Shown piece after piece: positions 26,371 through 34,648 of a stretch of DNA of 64,000 nt. The stretch spans positions 91,512 to 155,511 of the forward strand of contig BMTH01000016.1 of NCBI GenBank assembly GCA_014649575.1, given 5' to 3'. The position numbers were made by a program, and so were the translations under genes. Below the pieces are notes generated by a model. The model worked only from the letters and a program-made list of their open reading frames with translations. It searched no databases and was not told the origin of the DNA. This stretch comes from Streptomyces griseoincarnatus (GTDB taxonomy: Bacteria; Actinomycetota; Actinomycetes; Streptomycetales; Streptomycetaceae). The stretch's first letter is position 1, and every line of letters starts with the position of its first letter.

Positions 26371-27579
26371 ATGCCCGCAGATCTCGCCGTCATCGGACTC
26401 GGCCCGTTCGGACTGCCCCTGGCCCAGGCCGCCGTGGCCGCCGGCATCCCCACCGTCGGGTACCGGACCGGCCCCGAGCCCGGCTCCCTCAGCCCCGCCG
26501 AGCAGCGGCGCATGCTCGCGCAGGGCTTCCGGGTCACCACCAGCGCGACCGAGCTCGGCCGGGTGCGCACCGCCGTGATCTGCGCCCCCACCGCGCCCGC
26601 CGCCGACGGCGGGCTCGACCTCGGCCAGGTCGAGTCGGCCGCCCGCGCCCTCGCCGCGCAGCTCCGCCCGCACACCACCGTGATCCTGGAGTCCCCCGTG
26701 CCGCCCGGCACCACGGAGGGCCCGCTGCTGCGGCTGCTGGAGTCCGGCTCCGGCCTGCGCGCGGGCCGCGACTTCCACCTCGCCCACTGCCCCAGCCGCG
26801 TCGACCCCGGCAACCGGGACCACACCCCCGCCAACACCCCGAAGGTCATCGGCGGCCTCACCCCCGCCTGCACCGAGTCGGCGGCGGCCTTCTACGGCCG
26901 CATCACCGACAAGGTGGTCCGCGCCCGCGGTCCCCGCGAGGCCGAGACGGTGCAGCTCCTGGAGACCAACTTCCGGCACGTCAACATCGCCCTGGTCAAC
27001 GAGATGGCCGCCCTCTGCCACGACCTGGGCATCGACCTGTGGGACGTGCTGCGCTGCGCGGAGACCAAGCCCTTCGGCTTCCTCGCCTTCCGGCCCGGGC
27101 CTGGCGTCGGCGGCCACACCGTCCCCCAGGACCTCACCGCGCACGCCGGCCGCACCCTGCGCATGGCCGAACTGGCCCAGGAGGTCAACGGCCGCATGCC
27201 CCGCTACGTCGTGCAGCGCGCCGCGGCCCTGCTCAACGAGCACGGCAAGTCGGCGCGCGGCGCGCGCGTGCTGCTCCTCGGGGTCACCTACAAGGCCGAC
27301 CTCTCCGACCTCCAGGGCAGCCCCGCGCAGGAGATCGCGGTCCGTCTGATGGAACTGGGCGCCTCGGTCAGCTACCACGACCCGCACGTGCCGTCGTGGA
27401 ACGTCCTGGACCGCCCCGTCCCCCGCGCCGACTCCCTCTACGAGGCCGCCGCAGACGCCGACCTCACGATCCTCCTCCAGCAACATCGCACGTACGACCT
27501 CCAGGGCCTCTCGGTCAAGGCCCAGCTCCTCCTGGACACCCGCGGCGCGACCCCCACCGGGGCGGCGCACCGGTTGTGA
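26371..27579 (+). CDS. Nucleotide-sugar dehydrogenase homologue lacking catalytic residues
   Basis: 402 residues with the full UDP-glucose/GDP-mannose dehydrogenase architecture: N-terminal Rossmann (LAVIGLGPFGLPLAQA), central helical domain (RHVNIALVNEMAALCHDLGID), and C-terminal UDP-binding domain (GVTYKADLSDLQGSPA). The catalytic set is altered, however: the Glu of the CPERVDPG motif is Ser142, the Lys of AE-x-x-KL is Gln195, and the nucleophilic Cys of GVGGHC is Thr250. The acidic residue after the second beta strand is also missing (GYRTG). It may therefore bind a nucleotide sugar without oxidising it. Monocistronic; the start at 26371 lies downstream of the iteron region. Confidence 0.85.
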   Translation: MPADLAVIGLGPFGLPLAQAAVAAGIPTVGYRTGPEPGSLSPAEQRRMLAQGFRVTTSATELGRVRTAVICAPTAPAADGGLDLGQVESAARALAAQLRPHTTVILESPVPPGTTEGPLLRLLESGSGLRAGRDFHLAHCPSRVDPGNRDHTPANTPKVIGGLTPACTESAAAFYGRITDKVVRARGPREAETVQLLETNFRHVNIALVNEMAALCHDLGIDLWDVLRCAETKPFGFLAFRPGPGVGGHTVPQDLTAHAGRTLRMAELAQEVNGRMPRYVVQRAAALLNEHGKSARGARVLLLGVTYKADLSDLQGSPAQEIAVRLMELGASVSYHDPHVPSWNVLDRPVPRADSLYEAAADADLTILLQQHRTYDLQGLSVKAQLLLDTRGATPTGAAHRL

Positions 27580-27659
27580 GAGGGGGGCGTGCGGCGGGCT
27601 TCCGTGTCACGGGGGCTGCTGGTGGGCGGGACGTCACCCCGGTACGGTGGGAAGCAGGT

Positions 27660-27693
27660 GGAGCCCACCGCAGCGGCTACTGCGGCAGGCTCC
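27660..27693. terminator. Nested hairpin, probable bidirectional terminator
   Basis: GGAGCC-CA-CCGCAG (27660-27673), loop CGGCTA, then CTGCGG-CA-GGCTCC (27680-27693): two perfect 6-bp helices separated by a symmetric CA/CA internal loop. It lies 80 bases after the dehydrogenase stop and 25 bases beyond a possible minus-strand gene. A small structured RNA cannot be excluded. Confidence 0.55.
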
Positions 27694-27717
27694 GGGATGA
27701 TGCACGGGTGTCCGCCC

Positions 27718-28059
27718 CTAGTCTTCGTGGGGGCGGCCGCTCACCATCCGAAAAGCCGCAAGATCCACCTCCTCCGGCACTTCACCGTCCACAGACGGAT
27801 CCGGTCCCAGCGGGTGGGCCTGCGGTGGCGTCCCATGGGTGCCCCCTTCCACGACACCGCCCAGTAGCCCGGTGGACGGTCCGTCGGAATCGGGCCGGGC
27901 CCCGAGGGCGGGGCCCGGACCAGGTCCTTGGAAGGGGGCTCCCAGAAGAACTGGGACACCGCCGAGGACACTGGCGGTCTCGACCAGGCGCATAGGCGCG
28001 AACAGGGTCCCGGCGCAACCGCGCGCCCCCCGACCACCACGCGCGCCCGGCGCAGACAC
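27718..28059 (-). CDS. Possible small protein, uncertain
   Basis: A 113-codon frame ending at 27718 with a hydrophilic, acidic C-terminus (PEEVDLAAFRMVSGRPHED). GC3 is lower than in neighbouring genes (roughly 70% in the last 40 codons) and no clear ribosome-binding site decides the start; inner GTG/ATG codons are possible. The position between the guaB3 terminator and the hairpin at 27660 is compatible with a short gene. Otherwise the 536 bases between 27580 and 28115 hold only the two hairpins. Confidence 0.3.
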   Translation of the reverse strand: MSAPGARGGRGARGCAGTLFAPMRLVETASVLGGVPVLLGAPFQGPGPGPALGARPDSDGPSTGLLGGVVEGGTHGTPPQAHPLGPDPSVDGEVPEEVDLAAFRMVSGRPHED

Positions 28060-28061
28060 GA

Positions 28062-28097
28062 AAGGGGCCGGCCACCCGTTCAGGTGACCGGCCCCTT
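28062..28097 (-). terminator. Terminator of the guaB3 gene
   Basis: AAGGGGCCGG-c-CACC and GGTG-a-CCGGCCCCTT form a 14-bp stem with one mismatch and a CGTTCA loop, located 18 bases after the guaB3 stop. Confidence 0.8.
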
Positions 28098-28115
28098 CTC
28101 GTGGCCCGAGGGCGA

Positions 28116-29240
28116 CTACCGGCGGTGCTGCGAGTCCGCCACCGTCACCTCGACGCGCTGGAACTCCTTCAGCTCGCTGTAGCCGGTGGTGGCCATGGCG
28201 CGGCGCAGGGCGCCGAACAGGTTCATCGAGCCGTCGGGGGTGTGGGACGGGCCGGTGAGGATCTCCTCCAGGGTGCCCACCGTGCCGAGGTCGACCTTCT
28301 TGCCGCGCGGCAGCTCCTCGTTGACGGCCTCCATGCCCCAGTGGTGGCCGCGGCCCGGCGCGTCGGTGGCGCGGGCCAGCGGGGAGCCCATCATCACGGA
28401 GTCCGCGCCGCAGGCGATCGCCTTGGGCAGGTCGCCGGACCAGCCGACGCCGCCGTCGGCGATGACGTGCACGTAACGGCCGCCGGACTCGTCCATGTAG
28501 TCGCGGCGGGCCGCGGCCACGTCGGCGACCGCGGTGGCCATCGGCACCTGGATGCCCAGCACGTTGCGTGTGGTGTGCGCGGCGCCGCCGCCGAAGCCGA
28601 CGAGGACGCCGGCCGCGCCGGTGCGCATCAGGTGGAGCGCGGCGGTGTAGGTGGCGCAGCCGCCGACGATCACCGGGACGTCCAGCTCGTAGATGAACTG
28701 CTTCAGGTTCAGCGGCTCGTGCGAGCCGGAGACGTGCTCCGCGGACACCGTGGTGCCGCGGATGACGAAGATGTCCACGCCCGCGTCGACGACGGCCTTG
28801 GAGAACTGGGCGGTGCGCTGCGGGGAGAGCGCGGCGGCGGTGACGACGCCGGAGTCACGCACCTCCTTGATGCGCTGCCCGATCAGCTCCTCCTTGATCG
28901 GAGCGGCGTAGATCTCCTGGAGGCGGCGGGTGGCCGCCTCGTCGGGCAGACCGACGATCTCGTCGAGCAGCGGCTGCGGGTCCTCGTGGCGGGTCCACAG
29001 GCCCTCGAGGTTTAGCACGCCGAGGCCGCCGAGCTCGCCGATGCGGATCGCGGTGGCCGGCGAGACGACCGAGTCCATGGGAGCCGCCAGGAACGGCAGC
29101 TCGAAGCGGTAGGCGTCGATCTGCCAGGCGATCGAGACCTCCTTCGGGTCCCGCGTACGGCGGCTGGGGACGACCGCGATGTCGTCGAAGGCGTACGCCC
29201 GGCGGCCGCGCTTGCCGCGCCCGATCTCGATCTCAGTCAC
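28116..29240 (-). CDS. guaB3: GuaB3 family IMP dehydrogenase-related protein
   Basis: 374 residues from the GTG at 29240 (VTEIEIGRGKRGRRAYAFDD). It is the CBS-less IMPDH relative typical of actinobacteria: a TIM barrel with AYAFDDIAVVPS, FLAAPMDSVVSP and IADGGVGWSGDLPKAIACGAD (compare IADGGLQYSGDIAKAL in GuaB). The loop that carries catalytic Cys in IMPDH/GMP reductase (GSICTTR) reads GGGAAHTTR here, with His222 in the Cys position, so the reaction may differ. It directly follows guaB on the same strand, 127 bases apart; purine interconversion is the likely pathway. Confidence 0.9.
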   Translation of the reverse strand: MTEIEIGRGKRGRRAYAFDDIAVVPSRRTRDPKEVSIAWQIDAYRFELPFLAAPMDSVVSPATAIRIGELGGLGVLNLEGLWTRHEDPQPLLDEIVGLPDEAATRRLQEIYAAPIKEELIGQRIKEVRDSGVVTAAALSPQRTAQFSKAVVDAGVDIFVIRGTTVSAEHVSGSHEPLNLKQFIYELDVPVIVGGCATYTAALHLMRTGAAGVLVGFGGGAAHTTRNVLGIQVPMATAVADVAAARRDYMDESGGRYVHVIADGGVGWSGDLPKAIACGADSVMMGSPLARATDAPGRGHHWGMEAVNEELPRGKKVDLGTVGTLEEILTGPSHTPDGSMNLFGALRRAMATTGYSELKEFQRVEVTVADSQHRR

Positions 29241-29367
29241 GTCTGTGGCCTTTCCCTGTTGCGTTGCAGCGCCTTCCAGTATCCCCGACGGCCCCGGCGC
29301 CCACCGCCCCGGCGGCACGAGCGGGGGCGGCCCCGGTGGTCCGGAGCCGCCCTCGGGAAGCCCGCCG

Positions 29368-30873
29368 CTACTGGCGGCTGTAGTTCGGTGCCTCGACCGT
29401 CATCTGGATGTCGTGCGGGTGGCTCTCCTTGAGGCCCGCCGAGGTGATCCGGACGAAGCGGCCGCCTTCCTGGAGCTCGGGGACGGTGCGGCCGCCGACG
29501 TAGAACATCGACTGGCGCAGACCGCCGACGAGCTGGTGGACGACGGACGACAGCGGGCCGCGGTAGGGCACCTGGCCCTCGATGCCCTCGGGCACCAGCT
29601 GCTCGTCGGAGGCGACCCCCTCCTGGAAGTAACGGTCCTTGGAGAAGGACTTGCGGTCGCCACGGGTCTGCATGGCACCCAGCGACCCCATGCCGCGGTA
29701 CGACTTGAACTGCTTGCCGTTGATGAACATCAGCTCGCCCGGCGACTCCTCGCAGCCCGCGAGCAGCGAGCCGAGCATCACCGTGTCGGCGCCCGCGACG
29801 AGCGCCTTGGCGATGTCGCCGGAGTACTGCAGACCGCCGTCGCCGATGACCGGCACGCCGGCCTCCTTGGCGGCCAGCGCGGCCTCGTAGATCGCGGTGA
29901 CCTGCGGCACGCCGACGCCGGCGACGACGCGCGTGGTGCAGATGGAGCCGGGGCCGACACCGACCTTGATGCCGTCGCAGCCCGCGTCGACGAGCGCCTT
30001 GGCGCCGTCGCGGGTGGCGATGTTGCCGCCGATCACGTCGACGCCGGAGGAGTTCGACTTGATCTTGGCGACCATGTCGCCGACCAGCCGGGAGTGGCCG
30101 TGCGCGGTGTCGACGACGATGAAGTCGACGCCCGCCTCGATCAGCGCCTGGGCGCGCTCGAACGCGTCACCGGCGACACCGACCGCGGCGCCCACCAGCA
30201 GACGGCCCTCGCCGTCCTTGGCGGCGTTGGGGTACTTCTCTGCCTTGACGAAGTCCTTGACCGTGATGAGGCCCTTGAGGACGCCGGCGTCGTCGACCAG
30301 CGGAAGCTTCTCGATCTTGTGACGGCGCAGCAGCTCCACGGCGTCCGGGCCGGAGATGCCGACCTTGCCGGTCACCAGCGGCATCGGCGTCATGACCTCG
30401 CGCACCTGACGGGAGCGGTCGGTCTCGAAGGCCATGTCGCGGTTGGTGACGATGCCGAGCAGCTTCTTGTTGCCGTCGGTGACCGGGACGCCGCTGATGC
30501 GGAACTTGGCGCACAGGGCGTCGGCCTCGGCGAGCGTGGCGTCCGGGTGGATGGTGATCGGGTCGGTCACCATGCCGGACTCGGAGCGCTTCACCAGGTC
30601 GACCTGGTTGGCCTGGTCCTCGATGGACAGGTTGCGGTGCAGCACGCCGACGCCGCCCTGGCGGGCCATCGCGATGGCCATGCGGGACTCGGTCACCTTG
30701 TCCATGGCGGCGGACAGCAGCGGGATGTTCACCCGCACGTTCTTGGAGACGTACGAGGCGGTGTCGATCTCGTCGGGTGCCATGTCCGACGGGCCCGGCA
30801 GCAGCAGCACGTCGTCGTAGGTCAGCCCGAGTGTCGCGAATTTTCCGGGCACTCCGTCGACGTTGGCAGTCAT
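29368..30873 (-). CDS. guaB: Inosine-5'-monophosphate dehydrogenase
   Basis: 501 residues, full length. It oxidises IMP to XMP with NAD+, the committed step to GMP. The barrel is interrupted by two CBS domains (about residues 97-215: MVTDPITIHPDATLAEADAL and VMTPMPLVTGKVGISGPDAV). The catalytic loop GVGPGSICTTRVVAGV carries Cys312, IADGGLQYSGD is intact, and the flap segment EGVASDEQLVPEG is present. The start ATG at 30873 gives MTANVDGVPGKF. It precedes guaB3; guaA is 24 kb away. Confidence 0.97.
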   Translation of the reverse strand: MTANVDGVPGKFATLGLTYDDVLLLPGPSDMAPDEIDTASYVSKNVRVNIPLLSAAMDKVTESRMAIAMARQGGVGVLHRNLSIEDQANQVDLVKRSESGMVTDPITIHPDATLAEADALCAKFRISGVPVTDGNKKLLGIVTNRDMAFETDRSRQVREVMTPMPLVTGKVGISGPDAVELLRRHKIEKLPLVDDAGVLKGLITVKDFVKAEKYPNAAKDGEGRLLVGAAVGVAGDAFERAQALIEAGVDFIVVDTAHGHSRLVGDMVAKIKSNSSGVDVIGGNIATRDGAKALVDAGCDGIKVGVGPGSICTTRVVAGVGVPQVTAIYEAALAAKEAGVPVIGDGGLQYSGDIAKALVAGADTVMLGSLLAGCEESPGELMFINGKQFKSYRGMGSLGAMQTRGDRKSFSKDRYFQEGVASDEQLVPEGIEGQVPYRGPLSSVVHQLVGGLRQSMFYVGGRTVPELQEGGRFVRITSAGLKESHPHDIQMTVEAPNYSRQ

Positions 30874-31055
30874 GACACCTTCCCCAAATGGCCTTGATCG
30901 GTGCGGATGTCCATGCTAACGGGAAGCGTGGGTGTCTCATTCCACGGTTCCGCACGGCCCCCGGCTTCGTATGTTCGTACGGGAACGACGGATCGTCCGT
31001 TCATATGCAACTGATGTGCCGGCGCGCACGCGAAGAGGCGGTGCGTGGGCGGGCG

Positions 31056-31733
31056 TTACTGCTCCGCCAGGGCCCGCAGCCGGCTCAGCGCGCGGTGCTG
31101 CGCCACCCGGACCGCGCCGGGTGACATTCCCAACATCTGACCGGTCTCCTCCGCGGTGAGCCCCACGGCGATGCGCAGGAGGATCAGCTCCCGCTGGTTC
31201 TCCGGCAGGCTGGCCAGCAGTTTCTTGGCCCACTCGGCGTCGCTGCTGAGCAGGGCGCGCTCCTCCGGGCCGAGCGAGTCGTCGGGCCGCTCCGGCATCT
31301 CGTCGGACGGCACGGCGGTCGAGCCGGGGTGCCGCATGGCGGCGCGCTGGAGGTCCGCGACCTTGTGGGAGGCGATGGCGAAGATGAACGCCTCGAAGGG
31401 CCGGCCGGTGTCCTTGTAGCGGGGCAGCGCGAGCAGCACCGCCACGCAGACTTCCTGGGCGAGGTCCTCGACGAAGTGCCGGGCGTCGCCCGGCAGGCGG
31501 GAGAGACGGGTGCGGCAGTAGCGCAGGGCGAGGGGGTGGACGTGGGCGAGCAGGTCGTGCGTGGCCTGCTCGTCTCCGTCGACCGCGCGGTGGACGAGCG
31601 CACCGATCGCCCCCTGGGCCGTGCCCGCCTCGTCGTCGCGCATCGGTCCATGGTGCCCTGCGGACGCGGGGTCCGTGGCACCGTGTCCTTGGTTGTGCAC
31701 CGAAGCGTTATGAGCAGGTGCGCCGGAAGTCAT
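31056..31733 (-). CDS. shbA: ECF sigma factor ShbA (directs hrdB transcription)
   Basis: 225 residues. Region 2 (LRYCRTRLSRLPGDARHFVEDLAQEVCVAVLLALPRY, with the DLAQEV -10 recognition helix) and region 4 (LPENQRELILLRIAVGLTAEETGQML) are clear. The C-terminus MSPGAVRVAQHRALSRLRALAEQ and the position beside bldM, whiD and guaB identify it as ShbA, the ECF sigma that transcribes the principal sigma gene hrdB in Streptomyces. I use the ATG at 31733, which has GGGGAGGG and AAGGG upstream; a shorter start MRDDEAG at 31643 has a weak site. Confidence 0.88.
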   Translation of the reverse strand: MTSGAPAHNASVHNQGHGATDPASAGHHGPMRDDEAGTAQGAIGALVHRAVDGDEQATHDLLAHVHPLALRYCRTRLSRLPGDARHFVEDLAQEVCVAVLLALPRYKDTGRPFEAFIFAIASHKVADLQRAAMRHPGSTAVPSDEMPERPDDSLGPEERALLSSDAEWAKKLLASLPENQRELILLRIAVGLTAEETGQMLGMSPGAVRVAQHRALSRLRALAEQ

Positions 31734-32210
31734 CCCTTGCGCCCTCCCCTTCCGCTCGACCGACTCGTCCCCGAGGAACTCCACACCTCAAGGATGCGGC
31801 ATCCGCCGCGAAACGAGCAGTGGGTCCCTCCAGGCCGCGGCGAACACCACGTCCACCGTGTGCGCCGGCCCACGTGAGCAGCCCTTGGCGGGCCCGCCCG
31901 TGCGGGGCCCGCGCCCGGGATACGCCGGTGCCGGCACGGCTCGCGTCCGTGCGGAACGTCACGAGGGTCCGAGCCGCAGCCGTCCGGGAGAGACACGGAT
32001 GCCCGTACCGGACCCGGAAGCACGGCCGGCGCCCCGCACGGTCCGCACGGCGCCGCGGCCATGACGGGGACCGGGTCCGTCCGCGCGGGAACCAGGCGCC
32101 GCGTCCGCCGGAACGACGGCTCGCCGGATCCGGGCCCGGACGCACACCCGGACCCCGCGCCGGTACGGCGCCCCGCACTCCGGCCGGCCCGGCCCGAAGG
32201 ACGGGACGGC
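31734..32210. other. Intergenic region between shbA and bldM
   Basis: 477 bases of very GC-rich sequence upstream of shbA and downstream of bldM, both minus strand. No credible gene, repeat or strong hairpin was seen; it presumably holds the shbA promoter and 5' untranslated region. Confidence 0.5.
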
Positions 32211-32822
32211 CTACCGCACCAGACCCCACCGGAACCCGAGCGCCACCGCGTGGGCCCGGTCCGAGGCGCCGAGCTTCTTGAACAGCCGGCGCGCGTGGGT
32301 CTTCACCGTGTCCTCGGAGAGGAACAGCTCGCGGCCGATCTCCGCGTTGGAGCGGCCGTGGCTCATCCCCTCCAGCACCTGGATCTCACGCGCGGTGAGC
32401 GTGGGCGCCGCGCCCATCTCGGCCGAGCGCAGCCGGCGCGGGGCGAGCCGCCAGGTCGGGTCGGCGAGCGCCTGCGTCACCGTGGCGCGCAGCTCCGCGC
32501 GGGAGGCGTCCTTGTGCAGATAGCCGCGGGCCCCGGCGGCCACCGCGAGGGCGACGCCGTCCAGGTCCTCGGCGACCGTGAGCATGATGATGCGTGCTCC
32601 GGGGTCGGCGGAGAGCAGCCGCCGCACTGTCTCGACGCCGCCCAGACCGGGCATGCGCACGTCCATCAGGATCAGGTCCGAGCGGTCGGCGCCCCAGCGG
32701 CGGAGGACTTCCTCGCCGTTGGCCGCCGTCGTCACGCGCTCGACGCCGGGCACGGTCGCGACCGCGCGGCGAAGCGCCTCTCGGGCAAGCGGGGAGTCGT
32801 CGCAGACGAGGACGGAAGTCAT
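32211..32822 (-). CDS. bldM: Developmental response regulator BldM
   Basis: 203 residues. N-terminal receiver domain (VLVCDDS, phospho-acceptor-position Asp54 in ILMDVRMPG, YLHKDAS) and C-terminal LuxR/FixJ helix-turn-helix (LTAREIQVLEGMSHGRSNAEIGRELFLSEDTVKTHARRLFKKL). The whole sequence and its location next to whiD identify it as BldM, an orphan atypical response regulator needed for aerial hyphae. It works as a homodimer or as a heterodimer with WhiI. No histidine kinase is adjacent, as expected. Confidence 0.96.
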   Translation of the reverse strand: MTSVLVCDDSPLAREALRRAVATVPGVERVTTAANGEEVLRRWGADRSDLILMDVRMPGLGGVETVRRLLSADPGARIIMLTVAEDLDGVALAVAAGARGYLHKDASRAELRATVTQALADPTWRLAPRRLRSAEMGAAPTLTAREIQVLEGMSHGRSNAEIGRELFLSEDTVKTHARRLFKKLGASDRAHAVALGFRWGLVR

Positions 32823-33202
32823 GGCCGCCCTCCGCAGCTGATGCGCGTCACCTTGAGCCTCCAGGCTGGTACGAAATCGTCACCTTGCGGTCGACCGTCT
32901 CGGACGCCCGCCCGAGCGCTTGTTCCTTCAACCGCCTCGCACTCTCAACGACGGTCACTCGAAAGAGTTACGGGGCCGTCTGCCATCTTCGGCACTCTAC
33001 GTGAGGAGGCGTTCACGGTGGAGACATGCGCGACGTACCCCCGAACTTTCACCACAACCCATGCCCCATTCAGCCCCTTTTCTTCCCCTTTGATGGTGTC
33101 CGGAGCTAGATTCGCAATGAGTCATATTTTCATCTCCTTTGATCGTAGTTGTACGGTCGTGGACACCGGATCCGCCCAGTAACGGCTACAAGGGGTCACG
33201 CA
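32823..33202. other. bldM-whiD divergent regulatory region
   Basis: 380 bases separating two divergently transcribed developmental genes, with an A+T-rich block (about 33060-33160, by local standards) upstream of whiD. It must contain the promoters of both. I found no coding sequence and did not identify a specific regulator box with confidence. Confidence 0.55.
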
Positions 33203-33535
33203 ATGGCAGATTTCTCCCGCCTTCCCGGACCGAACGCGGACCTGTGGGACTGGCAGCTCCTGGCTGCCTGCCGCGGGGTGGACAGCTCGCTCTTCTTCCA
33301 CCCGGAGGGCGAGCGGGGTGCCGCACGCAGCGCACGCGAGAACTCGGCCAAGGAGGTCTGCATGAGGTGCCCGGTACGCGCCGAGTGCGCCGCGCACGCG
33401 CTGGCGGTGCGCGAGCCGTACGGCGTGTGGGGCGGCCTGACCGAGGACGAGCGCGAAGAACTGATGGGGCGGGCACGCAACCGGCTGGTGTCGGCGTCGG
33501 GCGCCGGCGGACACGCCACCGCCTCGAACACCTGA
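33203..33535 (+). CDS. whiD: WhiB-like [4Fe-4S] developmental protein WhiD
   Basis: 110 residues. The four iron-sulphur cysteines are C23, C53, C56 and C62 (AACRG; CMRCPVRAEC), and the turn GVWGG is at 74-78, with basic residues following for DNA/sigma-region contact. The opening MADFSRLPGPNADLWDW and the neighbour bldM identify WhiD, required for spore septation and maturation; Wbl proteins of this class bind region 4 of HrdB. The start has AAGGGG eight bases upstream. Confidence 0.96.
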   Translation: MADFSRLPGPNADLWDWQLLAACRGVDSSLFFHPEGERGAARSARENSAKEVCMRCPVRAECAAHALAVREPYGVWGGLTEDEREELMGRARNRLVSASGAGGHATASNT

Positions 33536-33562
33536 AGGAACGTTTCTCCGGAAAGGAACCCC

Positions 33563-33585
33563 GGGCACGCTCGCGTGCCCTTGCT
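33563..33585 (+). terminator. whiD terminator
   Basis: GGGCACG-CTCG-CGTGCCC followed by TTGCT, 28 bases after the whiD stop. A 20-bp tandem duplication (33582-33601 and 33602-33621, beginning TGCTCTGTGAGCC, one mismatch) follows immediately. Confidence 0.75.
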
Positions 33586-33659
33586 CTGTGAGCCGCTCGC
33601 CTGCTCTGTGAGCCACTCGCCGGCGGCCCGGTGCCGTCAGGCGGCCGAGGCGGCTTCCC

Positions 33660-34556
33660 TCACCTGGCGGCGGCCGCCGCCAGCTTCTCCAGCGTCGCGG
33701 TGACAGCGGGGACCTGGGCGAGGTCCGGCAGGGTGAGCGCGACGATCTCCCGCCGCACGGCGGGCTCCAGGTCCACGGTGCGCACGCCGCGCGGCCGCAA
33801 CGACTCCAGCGCGAGCTGCGGCAGGACCGCGACCCCGAGTCCCGCGCCGACCAGGCCGGCGACGGCCGGGTAGTCGTCGGTCGCGAAGTCGATGCGCGGG
33901 GTGAAACCCGCCGTCTCGCACACCTCGACGAGCTGTCCCCGGCAGCGTGGGCAGCCCGCGATCCACGGCTCCTCCGCGAGCTCCCCGATGGCGACCGACC
34001 CCGCGCGGGCCAGCCGGTGCCGTTCCGGCACGAGCCCGACCAGCCGGTCCGACAGCAGCGGCCGCACCACCAGGTCCTCCCATTCCTCCGCACCGGCCGC
34101 GCCCTCGTAGCGGAAGGCCAGGGCCACGTCGCAGTCACCCTCGCGCAGCATCCGCACGGAGCGGGGCGGTTCGGCCTCCTCCAGGGAGACCCGGGTGCCG
34201 GGGTGGGCGTCGCGCAGCGCGGCGAGGGCGGTCGGCACGAGCGTGGAGCTGCCGCTGGGGAACGACACCAGCCGCACCCGTCCGGCGCGCAGGCCGGCGA
34301 TGGCCGCGACCTCCTCCTCGGCGGCGGTGAGCCCGGCGAGGATGCCCGCCGCGTGCCGCACCAGCGCCTCGCCGGCCTGGGTCAGCCGCATCTCGCGGCC
34401 CGTACGGATGAGCAGCGGCGTTCCGACGGACCCCTCCAGGGCCTTCATCTGCTGGCTGACGGCGGGCTGGGTGCACCCCAGCTCGCGGGCGGCGGCGGAG
34501 AAGGAACCGGTGGAGGCCACGGCGCGCAGCACGCGGAGGTGGCGGGCTTCGATCAC
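33660..34556 (-). CDS. LysR-family transcriptional regulator
   Basis: 298 residues. The winged-helix N-terminus is canonical (LRVLRAVASTGSFSAAARELGCTQPAVSQQMKALE, residues 7-41), and the C-terminal periplasmic-binding-like domain senses a co-inducer. It is divergent from the MOSC gene with 92 bases between starts, the usual arrangement for a LysR regulator and its target. The closest recognisable target is therefore the MOSC protein. A dyad lies in the intergenic gap. Confidence 0.92.
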   Translation of the reverse strand: MIEARHLRVLRAVASTGSFSAAARELGCTQPAVSQQMKALEGSVGTPLLIRTGREMRLTQAGEALVRHAAGILAGLTAAEEEVAAIAGLRAGRVRLVSFPSGSSTLVPTALAALRDAHPGTRVSLEEAEPPRSVRMLREGDCDVALAFRYEGAAGAEEWEDLVVRPLLSDRLVGLVPERHRLARAGSVAIGELAEEPWIAGCPRCRGQLVEVCETAGFTPRIDFATDDYPAVAGLVGAGLGVAVLPQLALESLRPRGVRTVDLEPAVRREIVALTLPDLAQVPAVTATLEKLAAAAAR

Positions 34557-34582
34557 ACCGCCAGGATACGCGCAGAGATAAG

Positions 34583-34602
34583 CCCGCCTTTGATCAAGCG
34601 GG
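34583..34602. promoter_or_regulatory. Candidate LysR operator
   Basis: CCCGC-CT-TTGATCAA-GCGGG: an 8-bp perfect palindrome flanked by complementary 5-bp arms with two extra bases on one side, 27 bases upstream of the LysR start and 47 bases upstream of the MOSC start. The sequence is unusually A+T-rich for the region. Assignment is by position only. Confidence 0.4.
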
Positions 34603-34648
34603 GATTAATGCGTCGACGCTTTGATGTGCATGCCTTACCGTGCACCGC

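Noticed and set aside
27601..27720. Possible cobalamin-type riboswitch (GGGAA, GGTGGAGCC, CCGCAG pieces)
   Set aside because: The pieces do not appear in the required order and no downstream plus-strand gene for cobalamin, cobalt or ribonucleotide reductase function follows; the nested hairpin explains the pairing better.
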